From Aristolochia californica (taxonomy: Eukaryota > Streptophyta > Magnoliopsida > Piperales > Aristolochiaceae): a stretch of DNA of 64,000 nucleotides. The stretch covers positions 12,519,237-12,583,236 of the forward strand of contig JARWKL010000009.1 of NCBI GenBank assembly GCA_029961685.1, written 5' to 3'. Positions 23,101 through 35,700 of the stretch are shown in pieces (the stretch's first letter is position 1; every line of letters begins with the position of its first letter). A program made the translations under genes and the position numbers. A model generated the notes under the pieces. It worked only from the letters and a program-made list of their open reading frames with translations, made no database searches and was not told where the DNA came from.

Positions 23101-26100
23101 GAAAAGTGAAAACTCAAGTTTTAATTTAAGAAAAAAGTATTCATCTAAAATGGAAATGCACAATCCACAAATGTAGAGAGAGATAATTCCAAAAAATGTC
23201 GGTAATTTTTAGGGATTGTAAACTCTTTTCAGTTTTTAGATATCCGGTTTTCCAATCGTCGGGAAAAGGGGGAGGCAGAGGATTTTTAACTGAGTGTTGA
23301 CTCCCAACCCATAAGTCATTCTTACAAAAAATATAGCCCGTTACGCATGATAAATTATTTGACAATCGTCTATGATCGTTAGGTCAGCTTTTTGTAAATG
23401 GGCATAATAATGGCTTGTTTGTCTCGAGTAAATATCCCACCACACGTTCACTTGAGAATTTAATGAGCGTTTGTTATTCTCTTTAAAGGGTTTCGATCTA
23501 TAGGTCATTTGAATCTTTCACATATTTCAAGCATGCATATCTATTTTTTAAAGCATCTGTAGAAAAATCTCTTTCTTATCCAATTCAAAACTATTGGGGT
23601 TATTGAAGGAGTGGAATTTCCCAAACTTGGATAACAAAACTTTTGTGTTCATTTGTGGTGTGTGAATAAATTTTTTTTATTTACATTTGTTATTGCTTAA
23701 AATTTTTTCCACACACAAACTCTAAAATTTTCATTTTGTTGTGATCTATTTGCCTTTCATCTCTTTTTCGTCTACAAGATGAAGGGAAAAGTAAAAACTC
23801 AAGTTTTGATTTAAGAAAAATGTATACATCTAAAATGGAAATGTACAATGCAGAAATGTAGAGAGAGATAATTCCAAAGAGTGTCTGTAATTTTTAGGGA
23901 TTGTAAACTCTTTTTAGTTTTAATATATCAGGTTTTGCAATCATCGGGAAAAGGAGGAGGTGGGGGATTTTTAACTGAGTGTTGACTCCCAACCCATAAG
24001 TCATTCCTTAAAAAATTATAGCCCGTTATGCATAATAAATCATTTTACAATCATCTGTGATCCGTAGTCTAGCTTTTTGTCAGTGAGCAAAATAATGGCT
24101 TGTTTGGCTCGGGTAAATATCCCACCGCATGTTCACTTGAGAATTTAATGAGCATTTTTTATTCTCTTTAAAAGATTTGGATCCATAGGTCATTTTCATC
24201 TTTAACAGGTTTCAAGCATGCATATCCATTTTTTGAAGCATCTGTAGAAAAATCTCTTTCTTATCAAATTCCAAGCTATTGGGGTTGTTGAACTAGTGGA
24301 ATTTCCCAAACTTGGATAACAAAAATTTTGTGTTCATTTGTGGTGTGTGAATAAATTTTTATTACTTACATTTGTTATTGCTTTAAATTTTTTCCTTTCA
24401 CAAACTCAAAAATTTTCATTTCATTGTGATCTATTTGGCTTTCATCTCTTTTTTGTCTACGAGATGAAGGGAAAAGTGAATACTCAAGTTTTGATTTAAG
24501 AAAAAGGTATACATCTAAAATGGAAATGCACAATGCAAAAATGTTGAGAGAGAAAATTCCAAAAACTATCGTAATTTTTAGGGATTGTAAACTCTTTTCA
24601 GTTTTTATAGATCAGGTTTTTCATTCATTGGGAAAAAGGGGAGGTGGGTATTTTTAATTGAGTATTGACTCCAACCCCATTAAGTCATTCCTTACAAAAA
24701 TATAGCCGTTATGCATGATGAAACAGTTTCCAATAATCTATGATCGTTAGGTCAGGTTTTTGTAAATGGGCAAAATAATGGCTTGTTTTGTTCAGTTAAT
24801 TATCCCACCGCACGTTCACTTGAGAATTTAATGAGTGTTTGCTTCTCTTTAAAAGGTTTGGATCCGTACGTCATATTCATCTTTAGCTTGTATCAAGCAT
24901 GAATTTCCATTTTTTAAAGCATGTGTAGAAAAATCTCTTTGTTATCAAATTCCTAGCTATTGGGGTTGTTGAACTAGTGGAATTTCCCAAACTTGGATAA
25001 CAAAACTTGCGTTCATTTGTGCTGTGTGAAAATTTTTTCTTTACTTACATTTGCTATTGCTTTAAATTTTTTCCATACACAAACTCTAAAATTTTCATTT
25101 CGTTGTGATCTACTTGCCTTTTATCTCTTTTTTGTCTACAAGATGAAAGGAAAAGTGAAAACTCAAGTTTTGATTTAAGAAAAAAGTATATATCTAAAAT
25201 GGAAATGCACATTGCAAAAATGTGGAGAGAGATAAATCCAAAAAGTGTCTGTAATTTTTAGGGATTGTAAACTCTTTTTATTTTTTATATATCAAGTTTT
25301 GCAATCATCAACAAAATAGGGAGGCGGGGGATTTTTAATTGAGTGTTTACTTCCAACCCATAACACATTCCTTTAAAAAATATTGCCCATTACACATGAT
25401 AAATCACTTTACATTCATCTATGATCGTTAGATCAGCTTTTTTGTAAATGGGCAAAATAATGGCTTGTTTGACTCGAGTAAATATCCCACCGCACGTTTA
25501 TTTGATAATTTAATGAGCGTTTGTTATTATCTTTAAAAGGATTGGTTCCATAGGTCATTTGCATCTTTAACATGTTTCAAACATGCATATGAATTTTTTA
25601 AAGCATGTGTAGAAAAATCTCTTTCTTAACAAATTCCAATTATTGGGGTTGTTGAACTAGTGGAATTGCCCAAACTTGGATATCAAAACTTTTGTGTTCA
25701 TTTGTGGTGTGTGAATAAATTTTCTTTACTTACATTTGTTATTGCTTTAATTTTTTTTTCATACACAAACTTTACAATTTTCATTTCATTGTGATCTATT
25801 TGCCTTTTATCCCTTTTTTGTCTATGAGATGAAAGGAAAAGAGAAAACTCAAGTTTTGATTTAAGAAAAAAGTATACATCTAAAATGGAAATGCACATAT
25901 GTAGAGAGATAATTCACAAAAGTGTCTGTAATTTTTAGGGATTGTAAACTTTTTTTAGTTTTTATATATCAGGTTTTGCTAGCGTAGTAAAAGGGGTAGG
26001 CGGGGGATTTTTAACTGTGTTGACTCCCAATCCATATGTTATTCCTTAAAAAAATATAGCCCGTTATGTATGATAAATCACTTTAGAATCAAATATGATT

Positions 26101-28716
26101 GTTAGGTAAGCTTTTTGTAAATGGGCAAAATAATAGCTTGTTTGGCTCGGGTAAATACCCAACCGCACGTTCACTTGAGAATTTAATGAGCATTTGTTAT
26201 TCTCTTTAAAAGATTTGGATCCATAGGTCATTTGCATCTTTAAAATTTTTCAAGCATGCATATCCAATTGTAAAGCATGTGTAGAAAAATCACTTTCTTA
26301 ACAAATTCCAAGCTATTAGGGTTGTCGAACTAGTGGAATTTCAAAAACTTAAATAACAAAACTTTTGTGTTCATTTGTGGTGTGTGAATAATTTATCTTT
26401 ACTTACATTTGTTATTACTTTAAATTTTACCCATACACAAACTCTAAAATTTTCGTTTCGTTGTGATCTATTTGCCTCTCATCTCTTTTTTAACTACGAG
26501 ATGAAGTAAAAAGTCAAAACTCAAATTTTGATTCAAGAAAAAAGTATACATATAAATTGCAAATGCACAAGGCACAAATATAGAGACAGATAATTTCAAA
26601 CTGTGTTTGTAATTTTTAGGGATTGTAAACTCTTTTTAGTTTTTCTATATCAGGTTTTGAAATCATCGGGAAAAGAGGGAGGCGAGGGATTTTTAACTAA
26701 GACTTGACTCCCAACCCATAAGTCATTCCTTACTAAATATAGCCCGTTACGCATGATAAATCACTTTACAATCATCTATGATCGTTAGGTCAGGTTTTTG
26801 TAAATGGGCAAAATAATAGCATGTTTGACTCGATAAATATCCCACTGCTCATTCACTTGTGAATTTAATTAGCGTTTGTTATTCTCTTTAAAAGGTTTGG
26901 ATGCATAGGTCATTTGCATCTTTAACATGTTTCAAGCATGCATATCCAGTTTTTAAAGCATGTGGAAAAAAATCTTTTTCTTATCAAATTCCAAGCTATT
27001 GGGGTTGTTGAACTAGTGGTATTTCCCAAACTTGGATAACAAAACTTTTGTGTTCATTTGTGGTGTGTGAATAAATTTTATTTACTTATATTTGTTATTG
27101 CTTTAAATTTTTTCCATACAAAAACTCTAAAAATTTTATTTCGTTGTGATCTATTTGCCTTCCATCTCTTTTTTGTCTGGGAGATGAAGGGAAAAGTGAA
27201 AACTCAAGTTTTTAATTAAGAAAAAAGTATACATCTAAAATAGAAATGCACAATGCAAAAATGTAGAGAGAGATAATTCCAAAAACTGTCATAATTTTTA
27301 GGGATTGTAAACTCTTTTTAGTTTTTATATATCAAGTTTTCCAATCGGCGGAAAAAGGGGGAGGTGAGGGATTTTAACTGAGTGTTCACTCCCAACCCTT
27401 AAGTCACTCATTAAAAAAATATAGCCCATTACGCACGATAAATCACTTAGCAATCATCTATGATCGTTACGTTAGCTATTTGTAAATGGGCAAATTAATG
27501 GCTAGTTTGGCTCGGGTAAGTATCCCACCGCACGTTCACTGGAGAATTTAATGAGCGTTTGTTATTCTCTTTAAAAGATTTGGATCCATAGGTCATTTGC
27601 ATCTTTAACATTTTTCAAGCATCCATATCCATTTTTTAAAGCATGTGTAGAAAAATCTCTTTCTTATCAAATTCAAAGCTATTGGGGTTGTTGAACTAGT
27701 GGAATTTCCCAAACTTGGATAACAAAACTTGTGTTCATTTGTGGAGTGTGAATAATTTATTTTTACTTTCATTTTTTATTTCTTTAAATTTTATCCTTAC
27801 ACAAACTCTAAAATTTTCATTTCATTGTGATTTTTTTACCTTTCACCTCTTTTTTGTCTACGAGATGAAGGGAAAAGTGAAAACTCAAGTTTTGATTTAA
27901 GAAAAAAGTATACATCTAAAATGGAATTGCACAATGCACAAATGTAGAGAGAGATAATTCAAAAAAGTGTCTATAATTTTTAGTGAATGTAAACTCTTTT
28001 TAGTTTTTATATTTCAAGTTTTGCAATCGTCGGGAAAAGGGGGAGACAGGGGATTTTTAACTGAGTGTTGACTCCCTACCCATAAGTCATTCTTACAAAA
28101 ATATAGCCCGTTCCGCATGATAAATCATTTGACAATCATCTATGATCGTTAGGTTAGCTTTTTGTAAATGAGTATAATAATGCATTGTGTGTCTCGGGTA
28201 AATATCCCACTGCACGTTCACTTGAGAATTTAATGAGCGTTAGTCATTTCCTTTAAAGGGTTTGGAACCATAGTTCATTTGCATCTTTAACATGTTTCAA
28301 GCATGCATATCCATTTTTTAAAGCATGTGTAGAAGAATCTCTTTCTTATTAAATTCCAAGCTATTGCGGTTGTTGAACTAGTGGAATTTCCCAAACTTGG
28401 ATAACAAAACTTTTTTGTTCATTTGTGGTGTATCAATAAATTTTCTTCACTAACATTTTTAATTACTTTCAATTTTTTTCATACACAAACTCTAAAATTT
28501 TCATTTTGTTGTGATCTATTTGCCTTTCATCTCTTTTTTGTCTACAAGATGAAGGAAAAAGTGAAAACTCAAGTTTTGATTTAAGAAAAAAGTATACATC
28601 TAAAATGGAAATGCACAATGCAAAAATGTAGAGAGTGATAATTCCAAAAAGTGTCTGTAATATTTAGGGATTGTAAAACTCTTTTTAGCTTTTATATATC
28701 AAGTTTTGCAATCGTC

Positions 28717-28739
28717 GGGAAAAGGGGGAGGAAGGGGGA
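28717..28739 (+). other. Purine-rich G tract of the unit (representative copy)
   Basis: A 23-base uninterrupted purine run with G runs of 3, 5, 2 and 5. Most right-arm units have the same tract with one C inside (AGGCGGGGG). Left-arm units carry its complement as CCCCCGCCTCCCCC. It is the only GC-rich part of the unit and could form triplex or G-quadruplex-like structure, which is inference. Confidence 0.75.
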
Positions 28740-29194
28740 TTTTTAACTAGGTGTTGACTCCCAACCCATAAGTCATTCCTTACAAAAATATTACCTATTA
28801 TGCATTATAAATCACTATGCAATAATCAATGATCGTTAGGTCAACTTTTTTTAAATGGGCAAAATAATGCCTTTTTGGCTCGGGTAAATATCTCACCGCA
28901 CGTTCACTTGAGAATTTAATGAACGTTTGTTATTCTCTTTAAAAGGTTTGGATCCATAGGTCATTTAAATCTTTAACATGTTTCAAGCATGCATATCCAT
29001 TTTTTAAAGCATGTGTAGAAAAATCTCTTTCTTATCAAATTCTGAGCTATTGGGGTTGTTCAACTAGAGGAATTTCCCAAACTTGGATAAAAATACCTTT
29101 TTGTTCATTTGTGGTGCGTGAATAAATTTTCTTTACTTACATTTGTTATTGCTTTACATTTTTTCCATACACAAACTCTAAATTTTCATTTCGT

Positions 29195-29206
29195 TGGGAT
29201 GTCTAT
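29195..29206 (-). repeat. 24-bp deletion variant 1
   Basis: GTTGGGATGTCTATGAG replaces GTTGTGATC plus 24 bp up to GTCTACGAG. The lost segment includes one arm of the inverted repeat. The unit spacing is 660 bp. Confidence 0.82.
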
Positions 29207-32200
29207 GAGATGGAAGGGAAAGTGAAAACTCAAGTTTCTATTTAAGAAAAAAGTATACATCTAAAATGGAAATGAACCATGCACAAATGTAGAGAGAGAT
29301 AATTCCATAAAATGTCTATAATTTTTAGGGATTGTAAGTTCCTTTTTGTTTTAATATATAAGGTTTTGCAATCGTTGTGAGAAAGGGGAGGTGGTGGATT
29401 TTTAAGTGAGTGTTGACTCCCAACCCATAAGTCATTCCTTATAAAAATATAGCCTGTTACACATGATAATTTACTTTGCAATCATCTATGATCGTTATGT
29501 CAGCTTTTTGTAAATAGGCAAAATAATGGCTTATTTGGCTCAGGTAAGTATCCCACCGAACGCCCACGTGAGAATTTAATAAGCGCTTTTTATTCTCTTT
29601 AAAAGATTTGGCTTCATAGGTCATTTTCATCTATAACATGTTTCATGCAAGCATATTCATTTTTTAAAGCATGTGTAGAAAAATCTCTTTCTTATCAAAT
29701 TCCAAGCTATTGGGGTTGTTTAACTAGTGGAATTTCCCAAACTAGGATAACAAAACTTTTGTGTTCATTTGTGGTGTGTGAATAATTTTTCTTTACTTAC
29801 ATTTCTTATTGCTTTAAAATTTTTCCATACACAAACTCTAAAATTTTTATTTCGTTGTGATCTATTTGCCTTTCATCTCTTTTTTGTCTACGAGATGAAG
29901 GGAAAAGTGAAAAGTCAAGTTTTTATTTAAGAAAAAGTTTAGATCTAAAATGGAAATCCGCAATGCACAAATGTAGAGAGTGATAATTCCAAAAAGTGTG
30001 TGTAATTTTTAGGGATTGTAAAATTTTTTTAGTTTTTATATATCAGGTTTTACAATCGTCTGGAAGGGGGGAGGCGGGGGATTTTTAGCTTCGTGTTGAC
30101 TCCTAACCCATAAGTCATTCCTTACAAAAATATAGCCCGTTACACATGATAAATCACTTTACAATCATCTATGATTGTTAGGTCAGCTTTTTATAATGGG
30201 CAAAATAATGGCTTCTTTGACTCGGGTAAATATCCCACCACACATTCGCTTGAGAATTTAATGAGTGTTTGTTATTCTCTTTAAAATGTTTGGATCTATA
30301 GGTCATTTGCATCTTTAACATGTTTGAACAATGCATATTCATTTTTTAAAGCATGTGTAGAAAAATCTTTTTCTTATCAAATTCCAAGCTATAGGGGTTG
30401 TTGAACTAGTGCAATTTCCCAAACTTGGATAACAAAACTAATGTGTTTATTTTTGGTGTGTGAATAAATTTTCTTTACTTACATTTTTTATTGCTTTAAA
30501 TTTTTTCTATACACATACTCTAAAATTTTCATTTCGTTGTGATCTATTTGCCTTTCATCTCTTTTTTATCTTCGAGATGAAGGGAAAAGTGAAAACTCCA
30601 GCTTTGATTTAAGAAAAAAGTATACATCTAAAATGAAAATCCATAATGCACAAATGTAGAGAGTGATGATTCCAAAAAGTGTCAGTAATTTTTAGAGATT
30701 ATAAACTCTTTTTAGTTTTTATATATGAGGTCTTGCAATCGTCCGGAATAGGGGGAGGTAGGGAATTTTTCAGTCAGCGTTGAGTCCAAACCCATAAGTC
30801 ATTCCTTACTAAAATATAGCTCGTTACGCATGATAAATCACTTTACAATCATCTTTGATCGTTAGGTCAGCTTTTTATAAATGGGCAAATTAATAGCATG
30901 TTTGACTCGGGTAAATATCCCACTGCTCGTTCACTTGAGATTTTAATGAGCGCTTTTTATTCTCTTTAAAAGGTTTGGACCCATAGGTCATTTGCGTCTT
31001 TAACATGTTTCAAGCATGCATATCCATTTTTAAAAGCATGTGAAGAAAAATCCCTTTCTTATTAAATTCCAAGCTATTGGGGTTGTTGAACTAGTGGTAT
31101 TTCCCAAACTTGGATAACAAAACTTTTGTGTTTATTTGTGGTGTGAGAATAAATTTTGTTTACTTATATTTATAATTGCTTTAAGTTTTTTCCATACACA
31201 AACTCTAAAATTTTCATTTTGTTGTGATCTATTTGCCTTTCATCTCTTTTTTGTCTACGAGATGAAGGGAAAAGTGAAAACTCAAGTTTTGATTTAAGAA
31301 AAAAGTATACATCTAAAATGGAAATGCACAAATGTAGAGAGAGATAATTCAAAAAACTCTCGTAATTTTTAGGGATTGTAAACTCTTTTTTGTTTTTATA
31401 TATAAGGTTTTGCAATCGTCTAGAAAAGAGGGAGGCGGGGGATTTTTAACTAATCGTTGAGTCCCAACCCATAAGTCATTCCTTACTATAATATAGCCCG
31501 TTAAGCATGATAAATTACTTGACAATCATCTATGATGGTTAGGTCAGCCTTTTGTATTGGGCAAAATAATAGAATGTTTGACTCGGGTAAATATCCCACT
31601 GACCGTTCACTTGAGAATTTAATGAGCGTTTATTATTCTCTATAAAAGGTTTGGATAAATAGGTCATTTGCATCTTTAACATGTCTCAAGCTTGCATATC
31701 CATGTTTTAAAGCATGTGTAGAAAAATCTCTTTCTTATCAAATTCCATGCTATTGGGGTTGTTGAACTAGTGGTATTTCCCTAACTTGGATAACAAAACT
31801 TTTTTGTTCATTTGTGGTGTGTGAATAAATTTTATTTACTTATATTTGTTATTGCTTTAAATTTCTTCCATACTAAAACTCTAAAATTTTCATTTTGTTG
31901 TGATCTATTTGAATTCCATCTCATTTTTGTCTACGAGATGAAGGGAAAAGTGAAAACTCAAGTTTTTAATTCAGAAAAAAGTATACATCTAAAATGGAAA
32001 TGCACAATGCACATATGTCGAGAGTGATAATTCCAAAAACTGTCATAATTTTTAGGGATTGTAATCTCTTTTTAGTTTTTATATATAAGGTTTTGCAATT
32101 GTCGGGAAATCGGGGAGGTGGTGGATTTTTAACTGAGTGTTGACTCCCAACCCATAAGTCACTCCAAACAAAAATATAGCCCGTTACGCATGATAAATCA

Positions 32201-33270
32201 CTTAACAATCATCTATGATCGTTAGGTTAGCTATTTGTAAATGGGAAAATAAATGGTTTGTTTGGCTCGGGTAAATATCCCACCTCACGTTCACTTGAGA
32301 ATTTAATGAGCATTTGTTATTCTCTTTAAAATATTTGGATCCATAGGCCATTTGCATCTTTAACATTTTTCAATCATCCATATCCATTTTTTAAAGCATG
32401 TTTATAAAAATCTCTTTCTTATCAAATTCCAAGCTATTGGGGTTGTTAAACTAGTGGAATTTCCAAAACTTGGATAGCAAAACTTTTGTTTTCATTTGTG
32501 GTGTGTGAATAATTTATCTTTACTTCCATTTGTTATTGCTTTAAATTTTATCAGTACCCAAACTATAAAATTTTCATTTCGTTGTGATCTATTTGCCTTT
32601 CATCTCTTTTTTTTGTTTACGAGATGAAGAGAAAAGTGAAAACTCAAGTTTTTATTTAAGAAAAAAGTATACATCTAAAATGGAAATGCATGATTCACAA
32701 ATGTAGAGAGAGATAATTCCAAAAAGTGCCTATAATTTTTAAGGATTTGAAAACTCTTTTTAGTTTTTATATATCAGGTTTGGCAATGGTCGGGAAATGG
32801 GGGACGCGGGGGATTTTTAACTGAGTGTTGTCTCCCAACCCATAAGTCATTCCTTACTAAAATATAGCCCATTACGAATGATAAATCACTTTACAATCAT
32901 ATATGATCATTAGGTCAGCTTTTTTTAAATGGGCAAAATAATGGATTGTTTGGCTCGGGGAAATATCCCACCGCACGTTCACTTGAGAATTTAATGAGCT
33001 GTTTTTTTATTCTCTTTAAAAGGTTTGGATCCATAGGTCATTTACATCTTTAACACTTTTCAAGAATGCATATCCATTTTTTAAAGAATGTGTAGAAAAA
33101 TCTCTTTCTTATCAAATTCCAAGCTATTGGGGTTGTTGAACTAGTGGAATTTCCCAAACTTGGATAACAAAACTTTTGTGTTCATTTGTGGTGTGTGAAT
33201 AAATTTTCTTTACTTACATTTGTTATTGCTTTAAATTTTTTCCATTCACAAACACTAAAATTATCATTTA

Positions 33271-33284
33271 GTTGGGATGTCAAC
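33271..33284 (-). repeat. 24-bp deletion variant 2
   Basis: GTTGGGATGTCAACGAC. The same deletion and the same GG substitution as variant 1, in copy A of the 6.47-kb block. Confidence 0.82.
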
Positions 33285-34616
33285 GACATGAAAAGAAAAG
33301 TGAAAACTCATGTTTTCATTTAAGAAAAAAGTATACATCTAAAATGGAAATGCACAATGCACAAATGTATCGAGAGATAATTCCAAAAAGTGTCTGTAAT
33401 TTTTAGGGATTTTAAACTCTTTTTAGTTTTAATATAAAAGGTTTTGCAATCGTCGGGAAAAAGGGGAAGCGGGGGATTTTTAACTGAGTGTTGACTCCCA
33501 AACCATAAGTCATTCCTTACTAAAATATAGCCCGTTACGCATGATAAATCACTTTGCAATCATCAATGATCGTTATGTCAGGTTTTTGTAAATGGCCAAA
33601 ATAATGGTTTGTTTCGCTCGGGTAAATATCCCATCGCACGTTCACTTGAGAATTTAATGAGCGTTTGTTATTCTCTTTAAAAGGTTTGGATCCATAGGTC
33701 ATTTGCATCTTTAACATCTTTCAAGCATGCATATCCATTTTTTAAAGCATGTGTAGAAAAATCTCATTCTTATCAAATTCCAAGCTATTGGGGTTGTTGA
33801 ACTAGTGGAATTTTCCAAACTTAGAAACCAAAACTTTTGTGTTTATTTGCGGTGTGTGAATAAATTTTCTATACTTACATTTGTTATTGTTTAAATTTTT
33901 TCAATACACAAACTCTAAAAATTTTATTTCGTTGTGATCTATTTGCCTTTCATCTCTTTTTTGTCTTCGAGAGGAAAGGAAAAGTGAAAACTCCAGTTTT
34001 GATTTAAGAAAAAAGTATACATCTAAAACGGAAATGCACAATGCACAAATGTAGAGAGAGATAAATCCAAAATGTGTCTGTAATTTTTAGGGATTGTCAA
34101 CTACTTTTAGTTTTTATATATCAGGTTTTGCAATCGTCCGGAAAAGGGGGAGGCGTGGGATTTTTAACTAAGCAGTTACTCCCAACCCATAAGTCATTCC
34201 TTACTAAAATATAGCCCGTTACGCTTGATCAATCACATTACAATCATCTATGATCATTAGGTAAGTTTTTTGTAAATGGGAAAAATAATAGCATGTTTGA
34301 CTCGAGTAAATATCCCACTGCTTGTGCACTTGAGAATTTAATGAGTGTTTGTTATTCTCTTTAAAAGGATTGGATCCATAGGTCAGTTGCATCTTTAACA
34401 TGTTTCAAGCATGCATATCCATTTTTTAAAGCATATGTAGAAAAATCTCTTTCCTATCAAATTCCAAGCTATTGTGGTTGTTGAACTAGTGGTATTTCCC
34501 AAACTTGGATAACAAAACTTTTGTGTTAATTTGAGGTGTGTGAATAAATTTTGTTTACTTATATTTGTTATTGCTTTAAATTTTTTCCATACACAAACTC
34601 CAAAATTTTAATTTTG

Positions 34617-34630
34617 TAGGGATGTCTATG
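34617..34630 (-). repeat. 24-bp deletion variant 3
   Basis: GTAGGGATGTCTATGAG, two units after variant 2. The unit spacing is 661 bp. Confidence 0.82.
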
Positions 34631-35671
34631 AGTTGAAAGGAAAAGCGAAAACTCAAGTTTTGATTTAAGAAAAAAGTATACATCTAAAATGGAAATGCAC
34701 AATACACAATGTAGAGAGAGATAATTCCAAAAAGTGTCTGTAATTTTTAGGGATTGTAAACTCTTTTTAGTTTTAATACATCAGGTTTTGCAATCGTCGG
34801 GAAAAAGGGGAGGCTGGGGATTTTTAATTGAGTGTTGACTCCCAAGCCATAAGTCATTCCTTACAAAAATATAGGTCATTACGCATGATAAATCAGTTTG
34901 CAATCTTCTATGATCATTATGTCAGCTTTTTTGTAAAAGGGCAAAATAATGGCTTGTGTGGCTCGGGTAAATATCCCACCGCACGTTCACTTGAGAATTT
35001 AATGAGCGTTTGTTATTCTCTTTAAAAGGTTTGGATCCATAGGTCATTTCCATCTTTAACATGTTTCAAGCAAATATATTCATATTTTAAAGCATGTAGA
35101 GAAAAATCTCTTTCTTATCCAATTCCAGGCTATTGGGGTTGTTGAACTAGTGGAACTATCCGAACTTGGAAAACAAAACTTTTGTGTTCATTTGTGGTGT
35201 GTGAATAATTTTTATTTACATACCTTTCTTATTGCTTAAAATTTTTTCCATACACAAACTCTAAAATTTTCATTTCGTTGTGATCTATTTGCCTTTCATC
35301 TCTTTTTTGTCTACGAGATGAAGGGAAAAGTGAAAACTCAAGTTTTGATTTAAGAAAAAAGTTTACATCTAAAAGGGAAATCCACAATGCACAAATGTAG
35401 AGAGTGATAATTTCAAAAAGTGAGTTTAATTTTTAAGGATTGTAAACTCTTTTTAGTTTTTATATATCAGATTTTGCAATCGTCTAGAAAGGGGGAGGCG
35501 GGAGATTTTTAACTTAGTGTTGACTCCTAACCCATAAGTCATTCCTTACAAAACAAAATAGCCCGTTAATCATGATAAATCACTTTACAATCATCTATGA
35601 TCGTTACGTCAACTTTTTGTAAATGTGCAAAATAATGGCTTGTTTGACTTAGGTAAATATCCCACCACACG

Positions 35672-35700
35672 TTCACTCGAGAAAAAGGGAAAAGTGAAAA
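35672..35700. other. Junction between the 6.47-kb copies (363-bp hybrid unit)
   Basis: GTTCACTCGAGA passes directly into AAAAGGGAAAAGTG, joining the AATATCCCACC part of one unit to the GAGATGAAGGG part of another. GAGA is present at both parental sites. This is where one copy of the 6.47-kb block ends and the next begins. Confidence 0.8.

Larger units (their letters stand above)
29218..35690 (-). repeat. Right 6.47-kb higher-order block, copy A
   Basis: Landmark spacings from 29549 are 682, 685, 676, 684, 688, 663, 684, 661 and 686 bp, the same order as copy B. Private variants recur 6.47 kb later: TTGAACAATGCAT (30324) with TTCAACAATGCAT, CTATAGGGGTTG (30390), CCCACTGCTCG (30920) and GCTTGATCAATCAC (34223). 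Confidence 0.85.
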
